Assembly: GCF_018143015.1 (NCBI RefSeq)
Contig: NC_054746.1
Location: forward strand, 18,157,532 to 18,221,531
DNA length: 64,000 bases
DNA from: Lytechinus variegatus
Taxonomy: Eukaryota; Echinodermata; Echinoidea; Temnopleuroida; Toxopneustidae
Direction of reading: 5' to 3'
Below are positions 23,740 through 34,400 of the stretch, in pieces. Within the stretch, counting starts at the first letter, position 1. Each line of letters begins with the position of its first letter. A program made the translations under genes and the position numbers. A model generated the notes under the pieces. That model worked only from the letters and a program-made list of their open reading frames with translations, ran no database searches and was not told where the DNA came from.

Positions 23740-24650
23740 ATATATACGCGCATCGCACCGAATATTACAGTCCGATAATGCTTCAGGAAAAGTAATAACA
23801 TTCGATTTTTGATTTCTTCGAGGATTGACCTGTAATTCTTATTATGAAATAAACAAAAAATTGTTTTACTAAGATTTAATAAAAGTATATTCGCATTAAA
23901 CCACACTACAATTAGTAGTTCTTTATTGATTTTGTATTCAACATTTTCCAAAGCAGGCTGCTATAATAAATGAGAGTTGTATCATCGTCATACATAAAAT
24001 ATTGGAAAAACATGGGAAGATTGGGTCAAATCATTGATGTAATTTAAAATATTAACGGATCGATATTGAATCCCTGTGGCACTCCACGTGAAATACAGTG
24101 AAATCAGAAGAAGACATGAAAAGAGTATATTGCAAATGACTTTCTATGTAGCTTTGATTAAAAAAAAAGAGTTAAAAGAGTACCACCATCCCGTAATGAT
24201 GTAATTTTGACAAAAGTATCGAATGGTCTACTTTATCGAATGCTTTTGATGAATCCATAAGAAATACCAAAACAAGATTTATTATTTTTAATCGTCACTT
24301 TGCCCTGCAAATTAACTAAAGCATGTGTGGTTGAGTGATTACGTCTGAATCCAAATTGACAATCTGAGAGTATTTTATGTTTTGTAAGAAAATCATAGAC
24401 TCGATTACAAACACATTTCTAATAATTTTGATATACAGGGCAACAAAGATATAGGTCGATAATTCTGAAATAAATGACCATCATTTTAAAAAAAACGGGG
24501 ATAATCCATGCTATTTTAAGTTTGCTTGGAAATGTACAGTTGATAATGATATATTGAATAATTATATAAGTCGAAGGTTTAATATTCAAAATCTTTACAT
24601 TCAGATATTGTGTAAATTTCGAGTTTTGGATTTCATGAACCTGCAATTTT
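23740..24650 (-). mobile_element. Fossil LINE reverse transcriptase fragment (unit 2)
   Basis: Same decayed element as 6090-7030, colinear through the VPQGS region (about 24070-24090) and the region before motif A (about 24310-24360). It has its own indels. Being in both units, it dates the insertion before the duplication. Confidence 0.72.
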
Positions 24651-24651
24651 T

Positions 24652-25698
24652 GTCTCACCTGCGTAGCAGAGTGAGACTATAGGCGCCGCTTTTCAGACGG
24701 CGACGGCAGCGGCGTCAACATCAAATCTTAACCTGAGGTTAAGTTTTTGAAATGACATCATAACTTACAAAATATATAGACCTAGTTCATGAAACTTTGA
24801 CATAAGGTTAATCAGGTATTACTGAACATCCTATTAGAGTTTCATGTAGCATGACCAAGGTCAAAGGTCATTTAGGGTCAATGAACTTAGACCATGTTGG
24901 AGGAATCAACATCGAAATCTTAACCTGAGGTTAAGTTTTTGAAATGTCATCATAACTTAAAAAATATATATACCTAGTTCATGAAACTTGGACATAAGGT
25001 TAATCAATTATCACTAAACATCCTACGTGAGTTTTATGTCACATGACGAAGGTCAAAGGTAATTTAGGGTCAATGAACTTTGGCCGAATTGGGGGTATCT
25101 GTTGAATTCCCATCAGAACTTTGAAAGTTTATGGATCTGATTCATGAAACATGGACATAATAGTAATCAAGCATCACTAAATATTTTGTGCAAGTTTCAG
25201 GTCTCATGATTAAGGTCAAAGGTCATTTTGGGTCAATGAACTTTGGCCGATTTGGGGGTATCTGTTGAATTACCATCATAACTTTGAAAATTTATTGGTC
25301 TAGTTCTGAACATCCTGTGCGCATTTCAGGTCACATGACAGAGGTCAAAGGTCAATGAACTTTGGCCAAATTGGGTGTAACTGTTGAATTACCATCATAA
25401 CTTTGAAAGTTTATGGATCTGATTCATGAATCTTAGACATAAGAGTAATCCAGTATCACTGAACATCCTGTGCGAGTTTCAAGTCACATGATCAAGGGCA
25501 AAGGTCATGTAAGGCCAATGAACTTTGGCCATGTTGGGTTTTTTTGTTGAATAATCATATTTCTGTAAGTTTATTGGTCTAATTCATAAAAAGTGGACAT
25601 AAGAGTAACCATGTATCACTGAACATCTTGTGCGAGTTAGAGTATAGTTTTCAAAGTCAGCACTGCTGCTATATTGAACCGCGTGATGCAGGTGAGAC
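24652..25698. mobile_element. Tandem-repeat element with GTCTCACCTGC ends and DR1-like motifs
   Basis: GTCTCACCTGC at 24652 is inverted at 25688-25698. Unit 1 lacks it (7010-7030 is uninterrupted). The interior is imperfect repeats, spaced roughly 130-190 bp, of TTCATGAAACTTGGACATAA, CATGA(C/T)...AGGTCAAAGGTCA and GGGTCAATGAACTT blocks. No coding frame. Confidence 0.8.
24858..25507 (+). promoter_or_regulatory. Array of five DR1-type nuclear-receptor-like motifs
   Basis: AGGTCAAAGGTCA occurs exactly at 24858-24870, 25213-25225 and 25342-25354. One-base variants lie at 25050-25062 and 25495-25507. AGGTCA-N-AGGTCA is the established DR1 element bound by RXR, HNF4 and COUP-TF-type receptors. Any function here, in the presumed intron of GPCR 2, is inference. 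Confidence 0.6.
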
Positions 25699-26118
25699 GG
25701 CCAGAGGCATTCCACTGGTTTGTTTCCTGAAAATTACCTGGAAAGATTCTAGGTTCCCCCAAGACAAAAAGTAGAACAAACAAAAAAAGAGAGACAGGGG
25801 AAAAGAGAGGAATGCAGAAAATTGATTAATTGCGATTATATCAAATTCATTAATTTTTTTCACATGTTTTAATTCCTATCTTTTATTTGTTTACGCTCTC
25901 GCTCTCATCGTGTTTTTCCTCAATATTGCATCCTTCTCAAATGATTAAGCTTGGTGTAGTCATTCAAAGAACTTTATGAGAACGGACGTGGGGGTTAAGC
26001 AGAAAGCCCCCCCCCCCGTTTAGCAACCCCCTGGCACTATACTAGCTGAAAGTAACAATATTAATCCACAACTTCAATATCTTTGTCTTAATAGGTTCTT
26101 GTACGTGTCATAAGGTCC

Positions 26119-27360
26119 ATGGATCTCACTGGGTTAGTGCAACTGCTGTATCTTTCTCTCTCATTAGCAATGAGTGTACAAGCTGTCTCCCTGACATTCT
26201 CGGCGACAACTGAGAGCGATTGGAGAACAAGTGTTACTCCTGTTGGTAGCCCTGACGCAACTTTTAAAGGGTTCGCTCTGGAAGATGATAACAGTGATTC
26301 CTTAATAGGTCTCAATAACACGCTGCATGAAGAACTTGACGATATATGGGATACCGAGACATCAAGGTCCGAATACCCTGGTGATGATACAGATAAGGTT
26401 GGCTCATGGTCTTGGTATTCGATATCTTGGACTTGGCTCACTCTTGGAGAGCTAGTCGTCGGGGTGATCGGGATCGTTGGTAACCTTCTGATAATCATTG
26501 TTCTTTTTCAGCGGCGCGCTAAGAGCCGATCTACCGACACACTCATAGGCGCACTTGCTGTGGCAGATCTCCTGACCTCGGTTGGGCTGCTTCCTTTTCC
26601 ATATGCCAAAGGTGTTCCGGTATCCTGGCTCGGACGAGTCTACTGTAAACTGGTATGGTTTCCGTGCTACATGTTTGCGTGGACGATCCTGTCTGGGTTC
26701 GTGCTATCCGCCATCTCCATTGAGCGTTACATCGCGGTCACCCATCCCATCTACTTTAACAGGATTCTAACCAGACGGCGAGTATCAGAGGTGGTTGTGA
26801 TTTTATGGATCTTATCAATGTTGCTTTGCATCCCCGTTTACTTCATGGCTGATGTGGACAAAGCGAAGTGTAGATGTGCTGTTGTGGAACAGACATATGC
26901 GGTTGACATGGCGTTTGCTCTTTACTTTCCAACCATTCAACTATTCATACCAGCCATCATTATGGTTGCTACCCAAACCTTAATAGCAGTCAAGCTCAAA
27001 GCCCAGTCGAAGCGCTTGAGAGGATCTAAATCACACCATCTTGCTGCAAGCAGAGCTGTTATTAAACTGATGCTCATCGTTATCATTGCGTACCTTGTTT
27101 GCTGGACTCCCGTTAAATTGATTTTTTTGCTTAACGCAATGTTCCGTTATCAGATCCAAGCGAATTCTCAGATTGCCAACGGAGCCATGATCCTAGCTGC
27201 TGTCAATTCCAGCATCAACCCCATCATCTACAGCATCCGTTACCAGGAGTTCCGCAATGCTGTCAAGGACTTGTTTGTAGGGGGGAAGGTCCAAAGTAAA
27301 GCGATGTTCGATGATCCTGACGTCAATAACTTCTCTACCGATACAAGTCCCGGGCCTTAA
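26119..27360 (+). CDS. Class A (rhodopsin-family) GPCR, copy 2
   Basis: Intact 413-residue paralogue of the receptor at 7420-8673, about 90% identical by eye. The family landmarks are all kept: GN in TM1, LAVAD in TM2, paired Cys at the start of TM3 and in loop 2, ERY, CWTP and NPIIY. The start is the Met of MDLTGL. The upstream Met codon of copy 1 is AGG here, so this Met is the conserved start. Changes cluster in the signal region, TM3 (WFPCYMFAWTI against WLPGYMMPWTF), extracellular loop 2, the outer end of TM5 and TM6/ECL3. Intracellular loops 1-3, TM7 and the tail up to DPDVNN are nearly invariant, and the last residues differ. It lies in direct orientation 18.7 kb from copy 1. Probably a plasma-membrane receptor with the same G-protein coupling and altered ligand preference; ligand unknown. 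Confidence 0.93.
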   Translation: MDLTGLVQLLYLSLSLAMSVQAVSLTFSATTESDWRTSVTPVGSPDATFKGFALEDDNSDSLIGLNNTLHEELDDIWDTETSRSEYPGDDTDKVGSWSWYSISWTWLTLGELVVGVIGIVGNLLIIIVLFQRRAKSRSTDTLIGALAVADLLTSVGLLPFPYAKGVPVSWLGRVYCKLVWFPCYMFAWTILSGFVLSAISIERYIAVTHPIYFNRILTRRRVSEVVVILWILSMLLCIPVYFMADVDKAKCRCAVVEQTYAVDMAFALYFPTIQLFIPAIIMVATQTLIAVKLKAQSKRLRGSKSHHLAASRAVIKLMLIVIIAYLVCWTPVKLIFLLNAMFRYQIQANSQIANGAMILAAVNSSINPIIYSIRYQEFRNAVKDLFVGGKVQSKAMFDDPDVNNFSTDTSPGP

Positions 27361-27418
27361 GTCCAGGGCTATTTTGGTCTTTTCGGTACCAGGAAGTGAG
27401 AGGGCATTATGCCCCATA

Positions 27419-29622
27419 CAGCGCGTCCCACAAAAAATGTCCCTCTGATTGAACACTAAATTATTTCTAAAATAAAGAATTTTTCCAAATTTGATACCTA
27501 TATTTTGAAAACCCATATCATAATGTAACTCATGTGAAAATTTCATTGGTCTTGCATCAGTGGTTTTGAATAGAGAGTCTATTATGTAACAAGAGTGCAT
27601 TTTAGCCCATTCCAAGTTTGAACCAAAGAAGATACACAACAAAATGCAACATAAAATACAAAGTACCTTATTGTGTTTTTCTCTTTTATTTCAGTTTAAC
27701 AATTTGTTCATGCTTTTGTTTTCAAGAAGGTGAAATAAAGTTCAACTGTCTTATTAAAAATAAACAAAAGTTCAGTTCCACTGGTTGTCTTTGCTTTCAC
27801 AGAATCTATTTCATTTGCAGTTTGTCAAACTCGAACTTCAATCTTTAATGTCCTCCAGCACGTCCTTCCACCTGACTTCCATCCAGGTTGATGCAATGAT
27901 GTGCCCTGTTGACCATGGAATGAACAGCACGCCTGACGATTCTTGTCCTTCTCAAGGCAGTGACTTCATTGGTGATGCGTGTGGTCAGATCCTGGATGTT
28001 GTGTCCGGGGTGTTGTGTAGACCTTTGACTTCAAGTACCCCCAAAGACAAAAGTCACAAGGGGTTAAATCCGGGGACCTTGGCGGCCACTCTACACCATG
28101 CCCCAATCCGACGACTCTGTTGGGAAAAAGTTCTTGGAGTCTTTCCCTAACCCTGACTGCACGGTGTGCAGGGGCCCCATCCTGGCACCACCAAAGTCGT
28201 GGCACTGCTCCATTTCGACCCCTCCCATATCTTGCATGCAACTCTGGGGCAACAACGTCATTGATCATATTCAGGTATGCCGCTCCAGTGACATTCTCTT
28301 GAAAAAAGTAAGGCCCGATGAGGTGGTTGTTCCCTAACATGCCAATCCACACAGTAACTTTCTCCTTAGAATGTGGAACATCATAGGTGAAATTTCTAGG
28401 CTTGTTCTCCTTGTCAGCATAGTGGCGTACATTTCTGGTGTTCACAGTGCTGTCCATCCGGAATGTTGCCTCGTCTCCAATCAGAACCTCAGAGATGAAT
28501 CGCTGTGGCCTGTTGATAAGCCATCGAGCAAATGCCAATCTTCTCTGAAGATCACCTGGAAGGAGGGTGTGCCTAATTTGCATCTGGTAGGGGTGCCACT
28601 TCAAATCAAGCTTGGTAACCTGTTGAAAGTTGATTTCGTCAAGTTCAGGGGGTTACGACGAGCACTTAGAGTGGGATTCGCCTCAAGAGCTTGCCTGACC
28701 TGTCTGATGTTGTGCAAACTTCGTCCTGAACGCCGTCTACCAGATCTTCCTTTGTTTCTGTTCTCGCTGGTACCAAACTCTTGATACTTGATGTAATTTC
28801 TCCTAATGGTCTTGGTACAAGGCAGAGGCTGATCTGGGAATTGCCTTTGAAAAGCACGTTGTGTGGCAACAAGGCTGTGTGTTTGCTCATACTTTAAAAC
28901 GAGGAAAGCCCTTTGACGGGCAGTAAGTTGTCGGCCGACCATACTGGAATCAGTCAAAAGTCAATGTTGCTATGTTAAAATCTATCTAAAAGCTGTCTAA
29001 ATCTTCCATCCAGCAAGTTCATTACAAAAGAAGATAAGGAATGGATAAAACCTGGTTCATTTTATTCTTATTCTAATTTGTAAATTCAAATATTTAATTA
29101 ATCTCTACAACTGTCCATTTTTCAAATTCTTTATTTGTTTGACTATTCAAAATCTCTTCAATAAAAGTTATTGATGAATCCAAAATGTACAATCATTCTA
29201 TTGGATTATGTGGTAACATTATCATGTAATCTGATTAAGTTCTGAACTTGCACGGCTTAAAGTAAATTTTCAGATTTCTTTCTCTCAACAGATTTCCTTA
29301 CATACCATTAAAGATTAAAGTGCAAACATGAAAAAAAAAAAGATTTCTGATTGATATGTGAATTAAAAGGCACTGTAATAGGTACAATAGGTTCAAAACA
29401 TTGCAGAAAATGCAGCACTGCAAACTTGGAATGGGCAAAAATGCACTGTTGTTACATAATAGACTCTCTATTCGAAACCACTGATGCACGACCAATGAAA
29501 TTTTCACATAAGTTACCTTATGATATGGGCTTTCATAATAAAGGTATCAAATCGGGAATAATTCTTTATTCTAGAATTAATTTAGCATTCAATCAGAGGG
29601 ACATTTGTTTTGGGACGCGCTG
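27419..29622 (-). mobile_element. Tc1/mariner-type transposon, nearly complete
   Basis: Terminal inverted repeats CAGCGCGTCCCA...ATGTCCCTCTGATTGAA at 27419 and its complement ending at 29622. It is flanked by TA duplications (27417-27418 and 29623-29624). The empty site is visible in unit 1 (CCCCATATAGGTT near 8728). It encodes a two-part transposase on the minus strand (28957-27966), so it was recently autonomous or nearly so. Inserted after the duplication. Confidence 0.95.
27966..28957 (-). pseudogene. Tc1/mariner transposase (DD41D), frameshifted
   Basis: A 118-residue frame (28957-28601) gives the N-terminal helix-turn-helix region (TARQRAFLVLKYEQTHSLVA, then FPDQPLPCTKTIRRNY), resembling the DUF4817 type, plus a second HTH ending in KSTFNRL. 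A 212-residue frame (28604-27966) continues with LKWHPYQMQIRH and the DDE/D catalytic domain: GDEATF, WWCQDGAPAH and SPDLTPCDF. Counting residues gives 41 between the second and third catalytic Asp, hence DD41D. The join needs a frame change near 28615-28630, within about 10 codons of the overlap. The protein is therefore broken, or the assembly has a one-base error. The enzyme would excise and paste the element at TA sites. Confidence 0.88.
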
Positions 29623-31425
29623 TATAGGTTTTCGGTCGCGAATCATACGATCATGACGATCATTTGCACGATGGCAGGAAATGATGTAATCTACGTGTTT
29701 GCATAGGTAAATTCAACTACTTCTATACATTTTATTTGAATCAATTATGTTATCTTGAATGAAATAAGACTTTGGCTGTAAATCTATGAAGAAATTAAAT
29801 TTTGATATAGAGATTTTGTGAAATCAAATGACCAAATGCACATAACAGAAATAAGAAACAATTGTTTTCTTATGTAGTTAATTGTTTTTGAAATTTCCTA
29901 TATGTATTTCTCTGGGATTTCTACTTTTTTACGAATTTTTTCGAAGGAAATCGTTATCAACATTATTTCAATAGTAATAAACTTAGAGGGTATTGATTAG
30001 TAAAGAGGGAAAATAATGACACAGTTATGAATTTTGGCTAGAAATTTATTTACATTGGATATGTTCATAAAAATCATGTTTTGAGCAATTTCGGGTCTGA
30101 CATGCATTTACATAATGTAATCGGTCGTCCCAAATTTGATCTCAAAAGTAGCATAAGAATTAAAAAGGAAATAATAGTCAAAAGAGCGACTGGACACGAT
30201 CCTCTCACGTTTTGAGTTTATCGCTAAAAATATGTCAACTAGTAAGGGGGAGGGGGCATTGTTCCTAGATTTTAGACATAGCCACAGAATATAATAAGAT
30301 TAGTATAGTCTTTGTTGTATTGACATAAAAATCAGAAAAACTCCAAATTGAAAAAAAATGGTAAGTCCATCCCATTCAATGGGGAAAAATGTATAAACAA
30401 ATTACTGATCACCCCCTTTTTACGACTCGATCTTGTCGTTCATCTACATTTACCACTCTCCACCCAGGTGTAGTAACTGGGTATCCGGTAGAAAGAAATT
30501 CATCGAATGCTCGAGCGCCCGATCAAGGTAGCCGTGCTGAATCCGGTGTCATAATTTTGATTTTGATTTCATTTGTTTTCTGCTGCATTCATAACATTCG
30601 TATATAATACATTTTTCATTACATATCAAACATATTTGTCCTATATTGGTTATAGATTTTTGGCATAAATCATAAAGAGAAAAATTGTACTAAATAAACA
30701 TTAATTATAAACATATATGGTCTACTACCAAACAACTTTAACATGTACAGTTTGCAGGAGAAGGATTGTCATTATAAAATCGCTTGGAAAATGACAACCC
30801 CGGATTAAAACTCAATAAAATTCATTAATAAATTTACAAAGCATAATGGCAATATTTGTTCATAATTTTAATGATGAAAATGAAGATGATAAGAATGATG
30901 ATGATTGTGACAAAGGCCATGGAGATGATGATGATGGTCATGGGAAAGTATATTTGGTGATGATTAATTCAAAGGAACAGTGATTCAATGACAACTTACT
31001 TTAGATATTCTGAGAATGAAATGGATTTAACGTTTGCCTAACATGAAGAGATGAGCATCTTTTTTTTTACCTGTTTATAGACTCTGGTTGACATGGTAAA
31101 GAGTTCCATAAATCGGGACAGTGGTTTCTAATGGATCTCTGTGCAATAAGGAATTTGGGGTTGATTAAATAATAGAGCTATAGCTCTATGATTAAATGAA
31201 CATTTGAAGAGTACGCGTAGGATATGAATGAATAGATGTGTTCATTGTATAAAGTTGAAAGCATATTGTTAACGTACTTGAACATCATCAGTAAACTTTG
31301 AATTGAATATATGTCATACATGTATAGTGTTAGAGTATTTAGTTTATGGAATAATGGGTTTGTGTGTGATCAATATTGCGAATCAGAGGCTGACAAATTG
31401 GACATGTTGGAATGGCTTTTATCTA
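29623..31425. other. Unit 2 3' flank, non-coding
   Basis: Matches 8740-8811 and 12880-13980 of unit 1. It includes a SINE body (about 30430-30560), extra sequence without a unit 1 counterpart (30560-31165), and a short GAT-rich stretch (30875-30945). No gene supported. Confidence 0.6.
30430..30560 (+). mobile_element. tRNA-SINE body fragment, unit 2
   Basis: GTCGTTCATCTACATTTACC, GGGTATCCGGTAGAAAG and GAGCGCCCGATCAAGG follow the same order as the SINE body in unit 1 and at 41576. The tRNA B box present in unit 1 is lost here. Confidence 0.5.
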
Positions 31426-32413
31426 CAGTGCGTATCAAAAAAAAGTTTACACTTTGAAAAAGCCCTGGGAATTAAAAAATATGCAATGTGTGGATGATTT
31501 TTTCACATACAATCTTGGGTTTGGGTCTCATCTATCCAATGAAAGTAAAAGTTTGGACAGAATGTTTCACTTGAGTGAGCACTGTCCATTTTTGTAAAGT
31601 TCGCAGAAATCTGTTTGCGCAGAAATGCTCGTTTTCACGCTGTGTCAAGGGGAAATGGCGAAATCAAACTTACTCTGTGAAGCATTTCTCTTGCATTTCC
31701 CTTGCTCTTTTAGTCAATTGAAATAAAACAGATTCATTCAAGCATTTTGTAACACTTTTGCCATCCAAATTGAAATTACAACACTTTGTAAGCACAACCT
31801 TTACCCTTTTTGTGCCAGCTGGATCTCAGGACATTACTGAATCTGAACAAAAGTTTATATCAGACATTTCCAGCATTTTGTTGCTAAGTTTTTATCATTC
31901 AAAGTGGGTTTACATTTCATTTTTTCATTTAATACTTGTTTCTCCACACTTTTCCCAAGCTTAAGAGTGATTAGCAAAATGGAAATCAAGCCTAAGCCAT
32001 TTCATGTAAATCACAACTCAGTGTAAAGCAAATATCGTCACGATGGCTTCGGTGTGTGGGGGAGTGGGGTGGGGCACAATGCACTCTTCGAAGTGTTTGG
32101 GCAATAAAACAAGTTTAAAAAAGTTAAAGGATATCTTCAAATCATTTTTAATAGCTAAATTCCACGTGTTCTTCATGATTAAGGTCTACTGTTATTCGCA
32201 TAGCTATTTCAAAGTTCTGCGCAAATCATTTTTCACTAACTTTTCAAAAGTAAGTGGTGCTCACTCAAGCGGAAATATTTTTCGACATTTTAAGTGTCAT
32301 TTGCTTAAATGGATCTGTACCTAGCTGTAAATGTGGAAAAATCTTCAACAAGTCACTTATGTATAATTTTACAGGATATTTTCTAAGTGTAAACTTTTTT
32401 TTGATACGCACTG
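31426..32413. mobile_element. 988-bp mariner-type non-autonomous element
   Basis: Perfect 29-bp terminal inverted repeat starting CAGTGCGTATCAAAAAAAAG at 31426 and, as complement, ending at 32413. It has TA duplications at 31424-31425 and 32414-32415. Unit 1 has the uninterrupted site near 13990-14000. No transposase frame; interior non-coding. Confidence 0.93.
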
Positions 32414-32659
32414 TATAGTAAGTATATTGTATTAATTTTATTTTTTGCACAGGTTCCCAAACTATATTGCAGTACGATAAATAAGGTGATATTAATTAAT
32501 TGCATAGTGTGACAAGGGTAGTATATGTGGAATAATATTTTTTATTTTGAAAAGTACACTGACGTTTCTCGAGAAACAAGTAGTTATGCAGCATATGTGT
32601 TCGTTCCAAATTAATTTTTCATACATTGTAACACCTAATTTTTTTTTATTTCAGGGGAA

Positions 32660-34400
32660 TTGTCTCTAGTTATATTGTAAGGAAATTCAGCAATATGTGA
32701 ATATGAATATATACATAAAGCTTATTACACTGAACGCACAAAGATGGTTTTGGCAATTCACGATTAATTGCGTCTACTAAAATTTCTAAAATATTATGTG
32801 AACAAAAAATGTATGTGTCATCTGTAAATAATACAAATGATAACAAAGGCGTTACATTAGTCATTATAGTCAAATCATTATATTAAAAACAGCAAGGGGC
32901 TCAAGATCGATCCTTGTGGAACTCCACATTTTATTGACTGAAGGTTAGAAGGAATATTGTTGTGAATTACATAATTGTTGTCTATCTGACAAATAACTCT
33001 CAAACCATGATAATGCAATTCCTCTAACTCCATAAATTTGTCCTTTTTTCAAGTACAATTTGGCGGTCGAGAGTATCAAAGGTTTGCTTAAGTCCATGAA
33101 TTCTCCTATATGTTCTCTATTTGCCATGCATTGTAATTTCATTGTATAGACGGTACTAAAGCCTGGTCCATTATTGTTTTCGCATAATAGAAAAGCAGGT
33201 AAATGATCAGATATATCGGATATTATTTCTGTTTAAAGGAGAATGAAACCATTGGAACAAGTTAGCTTGTGTGAAAACAGAAAAATCAAAGAAACAGATC
33301 AACAAAAGTTTGAGAAAAATCGGACAAATAATGAGAAAGTTATGAGCATTTGAATATTGCGATCACTATTGCTATGGAGATAGCAAATTGGCAATGCGAC
33401 AAAGATGTGTGATGTCACTGATGAACAACTCTCCCCATTACTTTAGTATATATTTCACTTGAATTGCCTCTTTTATCACATCTATCCATAGATCATGTGT
33501 TCTTTCTACATAAGGGCATGTAATACATATTTTTTAAGAATACATAATGGATAAAGAGTTTGTATCATTGTAAGAAAAAGCAAAAAGAGAAATTTTGAGG
33601 GTATTTTATAGTCCACCAAAGGGAAAGTTGTTCATCAGTGACATCACACATCCTTGTCGCATTGCCAATGGGAGGATCTCCATAGCATTAGTGATTGCAA
33701 TATTCAAATGCTCATAACTTTCTCATTATTTGTCCGATTTTTCTCAAACTTTCTTTATTCTTTTTCTTTGATTTTTCTGTTTCTACACAAGCCTATTTGT
33801 TCCAAAGGTTTCATTCCCCTTTAATATATTTGAAAAAAAATGTTTATAAGTGTTAAGGAATAAATGTCAATTCTGGTCGGTTTGTCTATGTTGGGATAAT
33901 ATCCAAATGAATGCATAGTTTGTAGGAATATATAACGTTCATTATTTTGGGATAACTGTTCAATATTAAAATCACCCATTAAATATGTTTGTTTCTCTTC
34001 TTTTGTGATAGTATGGAGACATGTTTCGAGTTCTTCACAAAATAGATTTACTTTACCATAAGGGGGTCTATAAATCAACCCAATAATTATATTTTTCCTT
34101 TAGGATTCATTAAGTCTAAGAATAAAGCTTCACTTTGTTTCAATGATATTTCTTTTCTCATTTTGGTCTGCAAATGATCACTGATGTAAAATGCCAAACC
34201 CCCTCCTTTTTGTTCTTCACGATCTCGCCTAATAAGACTAAAGTTTGGAAATTGAATACATTGGGTGAAGTATTGTGAAGCCATGTTTACAAGACACAAA
34301 TAATAGAAAATCTGAAATTATTTAGGGTAAGAAGTAATGATTCAAACGATTCAAATTTTTTTTTATACTTCGAGCATTTATGTGAAACAAACTGAAATTG
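32660..34400 (-). mobile_element. Decayed LINE (APE endonuclease plus reverse transcriptase)
   Basis: Minus-strand order is 5' endonuclease, then RT. Endonuclease motifs include RREEQKGGGLAFYI-like sequence (about 34200), YRPPYG and GDFNI (about 33980-34080) and SDISDHLP (about 33200). RT motifs include FMDLSK (33090), GVRGIALSWFESYLSDR (about 33010), CGVPQGSILSPLLF (about 32900) and FTDD in place of YADD (about 32820). The endonuclease runs almost directly into RT motif A, so several hundred codons are deleted. Stops and shifts make it dead. CR1/Jockey-type architecture; I cannot name the clade. Confidence 0.82.
33235..33822. mobile_element. Palindromic MITE inside the LINE endonuclease
   Basis: Termini AAAGGAGAATGAAACC and the complement of GGTTTCATTCCCCTTT; the arms extend inward through TATGAGCATTTGAATATTGC. 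It splits the endonuclease between the NIFF-like segment and SDISDHLP, so it is younger than the LINE. Confidence 0.82.

Larger units (their letters stand above)
22470..26094 (+). other. Putative 5' UTR intron of GPCR 2
   Basis: Holds a SINE tail (23180-23328), a TACACTGTT MITE (23446-23710), the shared fossil LINE (23740-24650) and the DR1-bearing tandem-repeat element (24652-25698). No gene supported. Confidence 0.42.
14106..32527 (+). repeat. Unit 2 of the tandem segmental duplication
   Basis: Colinear with unit 1 but about 6.3 kb longer. The extra length is mostly recognisable insertions: a palindromic MITE (14539-15064), nested hAT-like elements (15279-18493), a hairpin (18865-19030), another hAT-like element (20319-21651), SINE and MITE fragments near 23180-23710, a tandem-repeat element (24652-25698), a mariner element (27419-29622) and a mariner-type MITE (31426-32413). 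Unit 1 supplies the empty-site sequence for most of these, so their ends and target duplications can be read directly. Confidence 0.88.
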
